In this document: piece by piece, positions 22,489 to 34,537 of the stretch | Layout: the number at the start of each line of letters is the position of its first letter | Position numbering within the stretch: position 1 is the first letter of the stretch | Source of the DNA: Antilocapra americana | Taxonomy: Eukaryota; Chordata; Mammalia; Artiodactyla; Antilocapridae | Direction: 5' to 3' | Assembly: GCA_007570785.1 (NCBI GenBank) | Contig: ML662442.1 | Coordinates: 59,017,393-59,081,392 of the forward strand | Length of the DNA: 64,000 bases | Notes under the pieces: generated by a model | Database searches by the model: none | What the model saw: only the letters and a program-made list of their open reading frames with translations | What the model was told of the DNA's origin: nothing | Made by a program: the position numbers and the translations under genes

Positions 22489-22728
22489 AACTGTGGCTCA
22501 GCTGGTAAAGAATCCACTTGCCAAAGCAGGAGACACAAGAGATGTGGGTTTGATCCCTGGGTTGGGAAGATCCCCTGAAGAAGGAAATGGCAACTCACTG
22601 CAATATTCTTGCCTGGAAATGTCCATGGACAGAAGAGCCTGGCAGCCTACAGTCATGTAGGCCTACATGTAACCCTACATGGTGTTGTAAAGAGTCGGAC
22701 ATGACTGAGCACACATGCATACACAAAC
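22489..22728 (+). mobile_element. Bov-tA SINE, sense, with internal palindrome
   Basis: Bov-tA whose 3' half has a local rearrangement: a perfect 16-bp palindrome, catgtaggcctacatg (22654-22669), followed by another partial copy (taaccctacatgg). It ends gactgagcacacatgca. Confidence 0.9.
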
Positions 22729-23086
22729 TGCTTTAAGCTTTCCTCTTTTCTCATTCTCCAACATAATTCTTGTAAAGAGAAATTTATAAATTTCTTGTTC
22801 ATTTTATGTTATCTACTATTGACTAGGCTAATAGTGTTGTGGTAATAAAAAAATAACTTTTTTGTGAATATAGAACACATCTTATCATTTTCAGTGAAAT
22901 AACAAATTTCTATTGCTATTTATTTAGTTATTCTTAGTTTACATTGCTTGAATACATAGCAACTAGTAGGGAATAATGTGGCTTGGATTTTTTTCACGTA
23001 TCTATTGGACAAATGATTAGCTCTTTGGTAACCAAGAAATTCTGCTATAAACTATTTTGCTCTGCAGAGAGATCAACAGAAAAGGC
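22729..23086. other. Unassigned AT-rich sequence
   Basis: No gene or repeat family recognised. Confidence 0.4.
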
Positions 23087-23430
23087 TTCCTAAATTTATT
23101 TTTAATTGGAGGATAATTGCTTTACAGTGTTGTGTAGCTTTCTGCTGTACAACAACGTACATCAGCTCTAAGTACGCATGTATCTCCTCCCTCTTGAACA
23201 TCCCTCCCATTCCCGCCATGTAGGTCATCACAGAGCACCGAGCTGTGCTCCCTGTGGCATACAGCTCTTTCCTGCTAGCTGTCTATTTTACACGAGGTAG
23301 TACACGTAAGTATCTATGCTACTCTCTAGTTTGTCCCACTCTCTCTTTCCCCCTCTGTGCCCACAAGTCCATTCTCTATGACTGTGTCTCTGTTCCTGCC
23401 CTGAACAGGTTCATCTGTACCAGTCACAAA
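23087..23430 (-). mobile_element. L1 3' UTR, antisense
   Basis: Antisense L1 3' UTR: ttaattggaggataattgct, ttacagtgttgtgtagctt, gctccctgtggcatacag, ctgtctattttacacgagg. The sequence is well preserved but non-coding. Confidence 0.8.
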
Positions 23431-23714
23431 AGGATTTTTTTTTAAAGGAGAGAATAGTCACCAAAGTGAATCTCCTGCCCTAATGGAAGTTTGGGATCAA
23501 TATGCAGAGGGCATTTTTGTTAACTATCCAGCTCTCCAATAAACATGGCCAGAATATTCTCTGTGGGCTGTCTTCTTATTGTGGAGTAATTCGTCATCCA
23601 TCTGAAATGACTGAGTGACTAATACTTTCACTTTCCTTTTGGAAATAAAAGCTTCCTCATCTATAAACACATGGCAACATTGATAAGCATGATATAGATT
23701 GATATTTTAATGAA
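23431..23714. other. Unassigned, with a Bov-tA end fragment
   Basis: No gene seen. At 23607-23638 a lone tgactgagtgactaatactt resembles the terminal end of a Bov-tA SINE without its body. Confidence 0.4.
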
Positions 23715-24052
23715 TTGCTGTTGTTCAGTTGCTAAGTTATGCCCGACTCTTCGTGACCCCATGAACTGCAGCACACCAGGCTTCCCTGTCCTTCACCATT
23801 TCCCAAAGTTTGCTCGGACTCATATCCATTGAGTCAGTGCTGTTATCCAACCATCTCATCCTCTGTCTCCCCCTTGTCCTCTCGCCCTCAATATTTCCCA
23901 GCATCAGGGTCTTTTTCCAGTGAGTTGGCCCTTCACATCAGGTAGCCAAAGGATTGGAGCTTCAGCTTCAGCATCAGTCCTTCCAACGAGTATTCAAGGT
24001 TGATTTCTTTTAGGATTGACTGGTTTGATCTCCTTGCAGTCCAAGAGACTCA
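23715..24052 (-). mobile_element. BovB 3' terminus, antisense
   Basis: Copy of about 338 bp: gttgttcagttgctaagtta to ctccttgcagtccaagagac. It is strongly 5'-truncated and rather diverged. Confidence 0.88.
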
Positions 24053-24755
24053 GTTGGGAGCATTCCTTTGTCCCAGGAAATCTTCACTAGACTCTGACAC
24101 TAGATGTGAAATAGCCAGAGCACCTCAGGAAGAAGTGGACTTAGCGCTAGGATGGAACTTGGATCCCACAAAAGAAACAAGTGGAGTCTCAGGTACCATT
24201 ATTATTTCTAGCCAGTGATATTTTATACTAACATATATTTAAAAGCAATGAGCACTGAATGAAAGAAAAGGTAAGCAGAGACTATTATACTTTGAGATAT
24301 CCCTCATCTCCCTCTTCCTGGCAGAACCACGTGTCTATTCTATGCTGAGGTTCAGCTAAGTGGACATCATGACTTTGTTAATTAGATGATATTATACTAA
24401 GTACACTGATATTAAAAAGATGACATTGATATTAGATGTAAATCTCATGAGGTACTGGATAAATAAAATATATTATACAACGCAAAAGAGAGCATAAAAA
24501 CAGAAACAAGAGATCCTAAGAAACAGGAAGTATGTATCATGATACTAGAAATAAGGTCAAATGTGTAAATTAGGAATAAAAATTTAATTTTTAGTATAAG
24601 TATAAGCTCGAACGTTTGTGATAAAACTTGCAAACATACATAAAAGTAGGAAAAAATGCCTTTAAAATTCATATAGCCACACCTAGAGCTTGTAATTGAT
24701 AATACTTTGCCATATTTGCTTCTCATATATAGTTTTGGCTGAGTCACTTAAAAAC
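24053..24755. other. Unassigned AT-rich sequence
   Basis: No gene or repeat family recognised. Confidence 0.4.
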
Positions 24756-25156
24756 AAATGACACTAACACCCATTCTACTCAAATTCTTCCAGAAAATTG
24801 CAGAGGAAGGTAAATTTCCAAACTCATTCTATGAGGCCACCATCACCCTAATTCCAAAACCCAACAAAGATTCCACAAAAAAAGAAAACTACAGGCCAAT
24901 ATCACTGATGAACTTAGATGCAAAAATCCTTAACAAAATTCTAGAATCCAACAACACATTAAAAAAAATCATACATCATGATCAAGTAGGCTTTATCCCA
25001 GGGATGCAAGGATTCTTCAATATTTGCAAATCAATCAATGTAATACACCACATTAACAAATTGAAAAATAAAAATCACATGATTATCTCAATAGATGCAG
25101 AGAAAGCCTTTGACAAAATTCAACATCCATTTATGATAAAAACCCTCCAAAAAGCA
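24756..25156 (+). pseudogene. L1 ORF2 reverse-transcriptase fragment, truncated by gap
   Basis: Part of L1 ORF2p. The frame is open for 133 codons from 24758 up to the gap and shows the RT N-terminal blocks [38 protein letters not shown] and motif [12 protein letters not shown], with the first catalytic Asp codon at 25094-25096. Around residue 64 (ILESNNT) three residues seem missing compared with the family. The element is 5'-truncated at about 24756, so endonuclease and ORF1 are absent. The YADD motif and the rest would lie in the unsequenced gap. Sequence after the gap is not L1, so the element ends within the gap or the gap length is nominal. Confidence 0.9.
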
Positions 25157-25556
25157 NNNNNNNNNNNNNNNNNNNNNNNNNNNNNNNNNNNNNNNNNNNN
25201 NNNNNNNNNNNNNNNNNNNNNNNNNNNNNNNNNNNNNNNNNNNNNNNNNNNNNNNNNNNNNNNNNNNNNNNNNNNNNNNNNNNNNNNNNNNNNNNNNNNN
25301 NNNNNNNNNNNNNNNNNNNNNNNNNNNNNNNNNNNNNNNNNNNNNNNNNNNNNNNNNNNNNNNNNNNNNNNNNNNNNNNNNNNNNNNNNNNNNNNNNNNN
25401 NNNNNNNNNNNNNNNNNNNNNNNNNNNNNNNNNNNNNNNNNNNNNNNNNNNNNNNNNNNNNNNNNNNNNNNNNNNNNNNNNNNNNNNNNNNNNNNNNNNN
25501 NNNNNNNNNNNNNNNNNNNNNNNNNNNNNNNNNNNNNNNNNNNNNNNNNNNNNNNN
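25157..25556. other. Assembly gap (400 N)
   Basis: A run of exactly 400 N starting inside an L1 RT domain. A young, high-copy L1 is a common cause of collapse or breakage in assembly. Any open frame across it is artificial. Confidence 0.99.
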
Positions 25557-25578
25557 TTGGAAATAAATATTTTATAAT

Positions 25579-25898
25579 CTATTTTATTTGTTTATCTATT
25601 TTTGATTTTGCTTGGTCTTTGTTGTGCCTGGGCTTTCTCTAGTTGGGGTGAGCATCGGCTGTCTTCATTGCAGTGCTCAGCTTCTCATTGCAGTGGCTTC
25701 TCTTGCTTCAGAGTGAAGTTTCTAGGGGCACGGTCTTCAGTAGTTGTGACACAGGGGCTCCTGAGCACAGGCTCAGTAGTTGTGGTGCACGGGTTTAATT
25801 GTTCCTCAGCATGTGGAATCTTACTGTACCAGGGACTGAACCCATGTCCCCTGGATCCACAGGTGGATTCGTATCCACTGTACCACCAGGGAAGTCCA
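25579..25898 (-). mobile_element. CHR-2 type SINE, antisense, with target duplication
   Basis: Antisense CHR: gcctgggctttctctagttg, cagtggcttctcttgcttca, accagggactgaacccatg, taccaccagggaagtcc. The flanks are gaaataaatattttataat (25560-25578) and gaaataaattttataat (25899-25915), an imperfect duplication differing by 2 nt. The left copy begins four bases after the assembly gap. Confidence 0.92.
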
Positions 25899-25915
25899 GA
25901 AATAAATTTTATAAT

Positions 25916-26799
25916 TGAGTCTTTAGGTAAAAAATTATTTGGTGAGACTGGAATTTAAATTATGGGATAATTGATATAGCCAGTGATTAATAAAATAACT
26001 GTTGGGATGATGTGACATTTTGTTCTGGAAAGAGTGGAAAGTATCTTCGCTTACAGATGGATGGCTGCATCTTGTAAGGTGGAAAAACAGAGCATGTTAT
26101 TGTAAATGGAAGTTCAAATATGCATGGAAATATGTACATAGTGCTAAGAAGTCAAGGGGTGGATTGTACCAGCTATTAACTTTTTGCCTCTTATCTGCAA
26201 TTCCACACGTCTTTGTTCTGCTTCATAATACTTCATCCAGACCCTGTAAACATTTCTCCTTTGACAGATGATTTTATGTTAGGCTTTGCTAATTATAATC
26301 CAACTCCATTTTTCTGAAAAGGCATTATGTAATATTTTCAATGTTGATTACTAATCAAATCAAAAGTTTCAGAAAGCTTGAATTCAATATTTTCCTGAAG
26401 TAATAAAAAATCTGTCTTAAACCAACATGTTGACATTATATTTGATGGTGATATAAAACAGATATTGCCATTAAAATCAGTAAAATCATAATTCATCAAC
26501 ATTTTCTTGGGAATTCTGTTCAATACAATGAGAAGTGAAAAGAAATAAGTATAACAACATTTTATACCTAAATTTAAAGACAATGTCAACATTTACTGAG
26601 GAAACCTGAGAGAATTGACTTTAAAACCTTTTAAGATATTGAGTTTAATTAAAATCTCTACAAACTGAACAAATATAGAAAAAAAGTAAAAGTCTTTTCC
26701 ATGTTGTGTGAGAGCAAACTGTATTGGAAAAAAATTAATTCACAATATCCATTTTTAAATATGTAGAGATACAAGTTGAGAACTATGAAAGATATAGAT
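25916..26799. other. Unassigned AT-rich sequence
   Basis: No gene is seen. About 26160-26290 (gcctcttatctgcaattcc, catttctcctttgacag, gttaggctttgctaat) may be an old placental repeat, but I cannot name it. Confidence 0.3.
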
Positions 26800-27608
26800 C
26801 ACGTTCTAGGAGAGTAAGATGTCAATTCTTATTAAATCAATATTCTGTAAAGTTTAAAGCAATCTCAATCACTATCTCATTAACATTTCTAACATGCAAA
26901 GTAATTCTCAAGTCCATCTGAAAGATAAACAAGTGAAATTAGCTAAAACTTAGGGAGGAAAAGTAATGGGGCAAACAGCTTATCTCCTCATATGTTAAGG
27001 TGTACCTAGAACTCATTATAACGTGTTAAGGCAATTCTGGGATCAATAGATAATGAAGCAGAGTAAGTTTCTTCTTTCTTTATTGAAAGAAGAAAACTTC
27101 ATATATGATAAAGCCTCTCAAGCCAGTGAGGAAAAAATTATGAATCAATAAATAGTTTTAGGAAATTGGTAATTTGGGGTGGGAATGAGAGAAATCAATT
27201 TTAATTTGTCACTTTATTCCAAAATAATGTAAAAGAAATTAAATCAAGAACAAATTTAATCATTTAGATTAAAACAAGAAGGTAATATATAATTGAATAT
27301 TTAATTGATGTCTAGATGGAAAATTATTTTCTCAACATAAAAGCAAAGGAAAAAATCACAAACTGAATTACAAGTCAAGTGGCATTTGAGGAACAAATTA
27401 AACACAAAAGATTTGACATCTTTAATACATAAAGAACTCAAAAATCAGTTAGAAAAGTCATAAGACAAATGAACAAAGGACATGAGCAGACCAGCCACAC
27501 CAAAAAGAAACAGAAATGGCAAAAATAATGCATCCTAAGATTCAAACGAATGGATATCAAAATAGAAGAAAGACATTTTTCATATATTAAATTGGAAAAA
27601 TATACTAT

Positions 27609-27822
27609 CTGTGTGTGTGTTCAGTCACTCAGTCATGTCTGACTCTCGTGACCCCATGTACTGTAGCCTACCAGTCTCCTCTGTCCATGGGATTTCCCAG
27701 GCAAGAATACTGGAGTGGGTTGCCATTTCCTCCTCCAGAGGATCTTCCCAACCCGTGAATCAAACCAGAAATCTCCTGCATTGATAGGTGGATTCGTTAC
27801 CAATGAGCCACATGGGAAGCCC
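27609..27822 (-). mobile_element. Bov-tA SINE, antisense
   Basis: Reverse Bov-tA preceded by a short TG run: gttcagtcactcagtcatgt, gcaagaatactggagtgggt, gagccacatgggaagccc. It lies inside the old L1, next to a BovB. Confidence 0.92.
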
Positions 27823-27835
27823 TATGATTCTGCAT

Positions 27836-29330
27836 CAGTTCAGTTCCGCTCTGTCACTCAGTCATGTCTGACTCTTTGCAACCCCATGAACTGCAGCATG
27901 CTAGGCTGCCCTGTCTGTCACCAACTCCAGGAGCTTACTCAAACTCATGTCCATTGAGATGGTGATGCCATCTAATCATCTCATCCTCTGCTGTCCCCTT
28001 CTCCTCCCACCTTCAGTCTTTCCCAGCATCAGTCTTTTCCATTGTGTCAGTTCTTCACATCAGGTGGCCAAAGTATTGGAGTTTCAGTTTCAACATCAGT
28101 CCTTCCAATGAATATTCAGGACTGATTTCCTTTAATGGACTTGTTGGGTCTCATTGCAATCCAAAGGACTCTCAAGAGTCTTCTCCAACACCACAGTTCA
28201 AAAACATCAATTCTTTGGCACTCAGCTTTCTTTATAGTCCAACTCTCACATCCATACATGACTACAGGAAAAACCATAGTTTTGACTAGACAGACCTTTG
28301 TGGCAATGTCTCTGCTTTTTAATATGCTGTCTAGATTGGTCCTAAATTTTCTTCCAAGGAGCAACCAGCCATCTTTTAATTTCATGGCTGCAGTTACCAT
28401 CTGCAGTGATTTTTGAATCCCCAAAAATAAAATCTATCACTGTTTCCATTGTTTCCCCATCTGTTTGCTATGAAGTGATGGGACCGGATGCCATGATCTT
28501 AGTTTTCCTAATGTTCAGTATTAAGCCAACTTTTTTACTCTCCTCTTTCACTTTCATTAAGAGACTCTAGTTCTTCACTTTCTGCCATCAGGGTGGTGTC
28601 ATCTGCATATCTGAGATTATTGTTATTTCTCCCAGCAATCTTGATTAGAGCTTGTGCTTCCTCAACCCAGTGTTTTCTCATGATGTACTCTGCATATAGG
28701 TTAAATAAGCAGGGTGACATATACAGCCTTGATGTACTCCTTTTCCTCTTTGGAACCAGTGTGTTGTTCCATGTCCAGTTCTAACTGTTGCTACATGACC
28801 GGCATACAGATTTCTCAGGAGGCAGGTCAGGTGGTCTGGTATTCCCATCGCTTTAAGAGTTTTCCACAGTTTGTTGTAACCCACACAGTCAAAGGCTTTG
28901 GCATAGTGAATAAAGCAGAAGTAGATGTTTTTCTGGGACTCTTTTGCTTTTTTAATGATCCAGCAGGTGTTGGCAATTTGATCTCTGGTTCCTCTGCCTT
29001 TTCTAAAACCAGCTTGAACATCTAGAAGTTCATAGTTCACATATTGCTGAAGCCTGGCTTGGAGAATTTTGAGCATTACTTTGCTAGCGTGTGAGATGAG
29101 TGCAATTGTGTGGTAGTTTGAGCATTCTTTGGCATTACCTTTCTTTGGAATTGGAATAAAAACTGACCTTTTCTAGTCCTGTCGCCACTGTTGAGTTTTC
29201 CAAATTTGCTGGCATATTCAGTGCAGCATTTTCACAGCATCATCTTTCAGATTTGAAATAGCTCAACTGGAATTCCATCCCCTTCTCTAGCTTTGTTCAT
29301 AGTGATGCTTCCTAAGGCCCACTTGACTAC
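27836..29330 (-). mobile_element. BovB LINE, about 1.5 kb, antisense
   Basis: 5'-truncated BovB whose minus strand still shows RT. At 29076-28678 it reads VQAGFRKGRGTRDQIAN, YAKAFDCVGYNKLW and GKGVHQGC. After a frameshift, 28720-28535 gives SPCLFNLYAEYIM and RYADDTTLMAE (YADD codons at 28598-28609). Motif A has FIHYAKAF where the family usually has FIDYAKAF, so a catalytic Asp is replaced by His. With the frameshift, this copy is inactive. Confidence 0.94.
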
Positions 29331-29715
29331 ACATGATATTGTATGGTACTGGGTAAAATACTGGTGCTATTCAAGAAGAAATATTAAAATCTGCGAATAC
29401 AAGTATAAATTGGTACAACTTTTTGAAGAATAGATTAAACTCCAATCAGTCTTTAAAATGTTCATATTCTTTCAACCAACTAGCCCACTTCTTGAAATCT
29501 TGAACAAATACTAAAGATGTTTTAATGTGGAAGATATAAATGTAGAAAATAGGAAATAAACTAAATTTCCAAAAATATGATAATAGCTAAATAAATTATG
29601 GACCCCCATAAAATGGAATAGAATACAGTCATTAGAATCCTAATTGTGAAGAATATTTAAGACAGACATTTTTGAAGCATACTGTTAAACCAAAGAGGAG
29701 AATGAAAAACTGTGG

Positions 29716-29970
29716 TAAAAATAATCCAGATTTTAGAGGATGTAGAGAAAAGGGAACCCTCCTGCCCTGTTTGTGGGAATGTAAATTGGTCCGGGCACTG
29801 TGGAAAACAGTATGGAGGTTCCTTAAAAAACTAAAAATAAAGTTGCCATATGTTCCATCAATCCTACTTCTGGGCATATAACCAGAGAAAAGTTTACTTT
29901 GAAAAAATATATGCACTCCAATGTTCATAGCAGAACTATTTACAATAGCCATGACATGGAAATAGGAAGA
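29716..29970 (+). mobile_element. L1 ORF2 C-terminal fragment, sense
   Basis: Encodes [20 protein letters not shown] and [12 protein letters not shown], the ORF2p tail. A TAA directly after the LLGI codons breaks the frame at 29880. It ends without a 3' UTR or tail near 29970 and is younger than the surrounding old L1. Confidence 0.8.
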
Positions 29971-30725
29971 TTATGCTGGCACTGATTTTCAGGAAGATAA
30001 TTTGGCTCCAGAATACACTATAATAACCACCAAAATTAACTGTCATCAAAGAGATCATTAGACGTTCTGGTTGCCTTTCATTCCTCAGAGGTGAGGCTTT
30101 GGCAGCTCACAGTCTTGCTGGAGTCAGACTTTCCTCGGTGATAAAATCAGTGATAGAAATGACACATCAAAGTTAGAGAAGAGGTTGTGCCTTGTTTCCC
30201 AGACTCAGTACAGTTTGTGAAAGAACAAGAGCCAATCCCACTTGATTTTTCAAAATTATAAACTGGGTAATTGCAGTTGAATGATTTTGAAATTGCTTGG
30301 TTTCTTCTCTTCTTGCTTCACTGTTAATTCTGTTTATACCCAAATAAGTGTAAGACAGCCTTCTCATCCAATGAAAGCTTGCTAAGAGATAATGGTTCTG
30401 AAAATGTGGAATTTGCATCACTTATTTAAATTTCAAATACTAACAAAATGATTAAAATCAAACTTTGCATTTGCTCAGTGTTGGTAATTTAGAATAATGG
30501 GTCTTGAATTATCTAATAACGCACTTATTGCTAATGTGGAGTCAAGAATGCATTATTCCAGAGCCCTTAGCAAATGATAACAAGATAGGTTGTAATATCT
30601 TCTTATGTTGATAAAAAATAAGAGTTGTTTTCCTTAGAAAATCTGTAAAATACTGAAGTGGGTAAGAAGAAACTGAGTGATATTTCAACTTTTCAACAAT
30701 TTTTTCCAACTTTGGAGGTGTATTC
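29971..30725. other. Unassigned non-coding sequence
   Basis: No gene or repeat family recognised. Confidence 0.4.
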
Positions 30726-30929
30726 ATGTTCAGTCACTTCAGTGGTGTCCAACTCTTTGTGACCTTATGGACCTAGCCCACCAGTCTCTTCTGTCCATGG
30801 GATTTTCCTTGCAAAAACACTGGATTGGGCTGCCACTCTCTCCTCTAGGGGATATCCCCACCCAGGGATTGAACTCACGTCTCCTACACTGCAGATTGAT
30901 TCTTTACCACTGAGCTACCAGGGAAGACC
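30726..30929 (-). mobile_element. Bov-tA SINE, antisense
   Basis: Reverse Bov-tA: tgttcagtcacttcagtggt, atgggattttccttgcaaa, ctttaccactgagctaccag. Confidence 0.91.
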
Positions 30930-32412
30930 AATTTGTGGGGAGGTGGCATGAAGGCCAGTAGGAGGTATGTAACTTATTCTCAGGGACTCAGTTTGTAGGT
31001 AATAACTTGATACTGTAATATATTTGGCACAAAATTCTCTGTCACTGGAAAAATTCAAGCAGAGGCTAGAGAGCTTGGTTTGGGGGATGAAGGTTCAAGA
31101 CGATGACGACTAACAACCCTCAACCCTTCCTACTCCATTTGTAGGAGAAGCTTGACTAGGAAGTCAGGTGTGTATGATTGTGTCTCTCTGTGTGCAGGTG
31201 TGTGTTATCTGATAGAGGAGAGAATTACAGCCAGCTTCAGTCAGTGAGGCATTTGCTGTGTAACATGGAAGGAAAAGATGATTTAGAGCCAAACCTTGTG
31301 GAATATTCCCACGTAGGGGACAGGAAGGTAGAACAGCTGTGGTGAAAGGATCATGAAAGTAATCAGAGTAGCAGGGGAAGTGACAATATTTATGGATAAA
31401 TGATCCACAAGGAAGCATGGGTAACTGAACATGTGTGGAAATATTAGACATTTGTATTAACTAACTTAAGAAATCTTACCATATCATTATGTAATTAAGT
31501 CATATCAGTCTAAATTTTAAATGAAAGGCTTTCAGTGTGTAAAATTAGGAAATCATAAATCAGAATGGCTCAGATCCTGTTCTTTTTAAGGCTTGGAACT
31601 TATTGGAAGAAATTGCACTGGGGGGTTTTAAATTCTTTTTTTTTTCTCATTTTATTTCTTTCACATAAGAATCCTGAACTTGCATAACATTAGCAACCCA
31701 TCCTTTGCATTTGATTGTCTTTATTCTACAGTTGTTTTGAGGCTAAGATGTAGTGTTGTGTATTTTTTGAAGAAACGTGTTGGTCTACCTCTGAAGCCTA
31801 TGTTTCCTTTTGAATATCTTTATAAGCTATAGTTAAATTTTAAATCCTTATTCATTTTCAACTTCTCTAATTTCCTCAAGTTATCTGTTTTTGCTTATGA
31901 AAGTGAATAACTAGAACTCTGGAAATAGCTATCCAATTTCTCCAAATCTAATATGTAGGGCTTAGGGGATTATTAGGCTCCCGGGATATCAAGGATTAAT
32001 GAAAGCCCCCAAAGAAAACTAAATGGCATAATATCAGCAAGAGTTTGAGCTTAATGTCCACATACTGAAAGGGCAAATGTCAGAAAGTTTCTTCATGAAT
32101 CTAAACACTTCTAGGAGAGCGTTCTCAGGACTATATATTAAAGCCTCCCAGGGGTCATCAGCTGCTCAATACTTTCTTGAGACCTTGAGGCTGACTGATT
32201 ACCATTTCTGAATCATAAAAGGATAAAAATTCAAATGTCATAATGCTCTTTTGAGGAAGGAGAAGCCAGAAGGTTGTGATTTTTCTCAAGATAACATCAT
32301 GACCTGATTCTGTTTCAGTGTATGGAATAGCGATGGCTCGTGGATCCAGAACAGCTGAAGAAAATGGTACTGCATCAAAGCAGAGTGTCTAGTCAGTTGC
32401 AGCTTACTCTTT
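30930..32412. other. Unassigned non-coding sequence
   Basis: No gene or repeat family recognised over nearly 1.5 kb. This is one of the longer stretches without a visible transposon. Confidence 0.4.
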
Positions 32413-32609
32413 TAGTGATAGCTGCTCAGTTGTGTCCAACTCTTTGCAATCTTATGGACTGGGGCTTGCCAAGTTCTTTTGTCCATGGGATTTCCCAGCA
32501 AGAATACTGGAGTGGGTTGCCATTTCCCCAGGGGTTCTTCCCTACCCAGGGATCAAACCTAGGTCTCCCACATTGCAGGCATCTTTACCATCTGAACCAG
32601 GGAAGCCAG
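32413..32609 (-). mobile_element. Bov-tA SINE, antisense
   Basis: Reverse Bov-tA: gctgctcagttgtgtccaac, caagaatactggagtgggtt, accatctgaaccagggaagc. Small deletions are visible in the body. Confidence 0.91.
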
Positions 32610-32724
32610 ATATATTCCTCTAGGCAAGGTGTCATTGGAAACATTCTTGATAGAAATCCTATAAAATGCTTTCACCACTGCCCTGCCTTACTAAACACAG
32701 AATGCTGCTTTTCTTAAGCCTTTT

Positions 32725-32867
32725 TAAAATTTAATTTAGCTTTTTAAATTTATTTCTTTGACCATGCCACACAGCATACAGAGTGTTAGTTCCACCACCA
32801 AGGATCAAACCCAAGTCCCCTGCATTGGAAGCATAGTCTTAACCACTAGACCAACAGGAAAACCCAG
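32725..32867 (-). mobile_element. CHR-1 type SINE, antisense
   Basis: Short CHR copy: tttgaccatgccacacagca, aaggatcaaacccaagtccc, cttaaccactagaccaac. Confidence 0.85.
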
Positions 32868-33427
32868 AATATACTGTTCTTGATTTTACCCTTTATTTAT
32901 TTTCTTTTCTTTACATTATCGTGTTGGATTTTACCCTTTCATGATGACATGGACACTTGTACTATGAGCTTCAGTTATTGTTATGTAGTTTGCAATGTAG
33001 AGGCACCTCCAGGAGCTACCAGAAAATATAGCGACATCTTCCTTTCATAAGAAATGAGTTTCAGTTTAGTCACTCAGTCATGTCCGACTCTTTGTGACCC
33101 AATAAATCACAGCACACCAGGCCTCCCTGTCCATCACCAATTATAGGATTCTACTCAAACTCATGTCCATTGGGTGGGTGATACCATCCAACCATCTGAT
33201 GCTCTGTCGTCTGCTTCTCCACCTGCCTTCAATCTTTCCCAGAATCAGGGTCTCTTCAAATGAGTCAGCTCTTCGCATCAGGTGACCAAAGTATTGGAGT
33301 TTCAGCTTTAACATCAAAACTTCAATGAATATTCACAACCGATCTCCTTTAGGATGGACTGGTTGGGTCTCCTTGTAGTCCAAGGGTCTCTCAAGAGTCT
33401 TCTCCACAATTCAAAAGCATCAGTTCT

Positions 33428-34127
33428 TCAGTGCTCAGCTTTCTTTAGAGTCCAACTCTCACATCCATACATGACTACTGGAAAAACCATAGCCTTGACT
33501 ATACAGACTTTTGTTGGCAAAGTAATGTCTCTGCTTTTCAATATGTTCTTTAGGTTGGTCATAACTTTCCGTCCAAGGAGTAAGCATCTTTTCATTTCAT
33601 GGCTGCAGTCACCATCTGCAGTGATTTTGGAGCCCAAGAACAAAGTCAGTCACTGTTTCCACTGTTTCCCCATCTATATGCCATGAAGTGATGGGACCAG
33701 ATGCCATGATCTTAGTTTTCTGAATGTTGAGCTTTAAGTCAACTTTTTCACTCTCCTCTTTCACTTTCATCAAGAGGCTTTTTAGTTCCTCTTCACTTTC
33801 TGCCATCAGGGTGGTGTCATCTGCATATCTGAGGTTACTGATATTTCCCCCGGAAATCTTGATTCCAGCTTGTGCTTCATCCAGCCCAGCGTTTCTCATG
33901 CTGTACTCTGCATATGAGTTAAATAAGCAGGGTGACAATATACAGCCTTGATGTACTCCTTTCCCTATTTGGGACCAGTCTGTTGTTCCATGTCCAGTTC
34001 TAACTGTTGCTTCCTGACCTGCACACAGATTTCTCAAGAGGCAGGTCAGGTGGTCTGGTATTCCCATCTCTTTCAGAATTTTCCAGTTTATTGTGACCCA
34101 CACTGTCAAAGGCTTTGGCATAGTCAA
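33428..34127 (-). pseudogene. BovB reverse transcriptase and thumb, broken
   Basis: From 34127 to 33609 on the minus strand 172 codons stay open: PKPLTVWVTIN, GIPDHLTCLLRN, GKGVHQGCILSPCLFNSYAE and the catalytic NLRYADDTTLMAES (YADD codons at 33816-33827, intact). The frame then shifts. From 33643 to 33428 it continues as MFLGSKITADGDCSHEMKR and PVVMYGCESWTLKKAE, the thumb region. Upstream, 34188-34000 carries DYAKAFDSVGHNKL (motif A, Asp intact) in yet another frame. The catalytic residues survive individually but no single frame joins them. Confidence 0.9.
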
Positions 34128-34537
34128 TACAGCAGAAATAAATGTTTTTTTTTTTTTTTTGAACTCTCTTGCTTTTTTGACAATCCAATAGATGTTAGCA
34201 AGTTGACCTTCAGTTCCTTTGCCTTTTCTACAACCAGTTTAAATATCTGGAAGTTCACAGTTCACATATTGCTGAACCCTGGCTTGGAGAATTTTGAGCA
34301 TTACTTTGCTAGCATGTGAGATGAGTGAAATTGTGCGATAGGTTGAGCATTCTTTGGCATTGCCTTTCTTTGGGATTGGAATGAAAACTGACCTTTGCCA
34401 GTCCTGTGGCCACTGCTGAGTTTTCGAACCTTGCTAGCATATTGAGTGCAGGACTTTCATAGCATCATCCTTTAGAATTTGAAATAGCTCAACTGGAATT
34501 CCATCACCTCCACTAGCTTTGTTCATAGTGATGCTTT

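Larger units (their letters stand above)
26800..29715 (+). mobile_element. Very old L1/HAL1-like element, split
   Basis: Decayed sense L1 text lies on both sides of two younger insertions. On the left, 26800-27608 (aagtccatctgaaagataaa, taatacataaagaactcaaa, gacaaatgaacaaaggacat). On the right, about 29331-29715 (aaattggtacaactttttga, ctaaataaattatggac, ataaaatggaatagaataca). Frames are destroyed. HAL1 rather than L1 proper is possible. Confidence 0.6.

Noticed and set aside
24758..25642. A 294-codon frame, the longest in the window
   Set aside because: It is formed by reading through 400 N. Only the first 133 codons are real L1 sequence, and the end falls in an antisense SINE.
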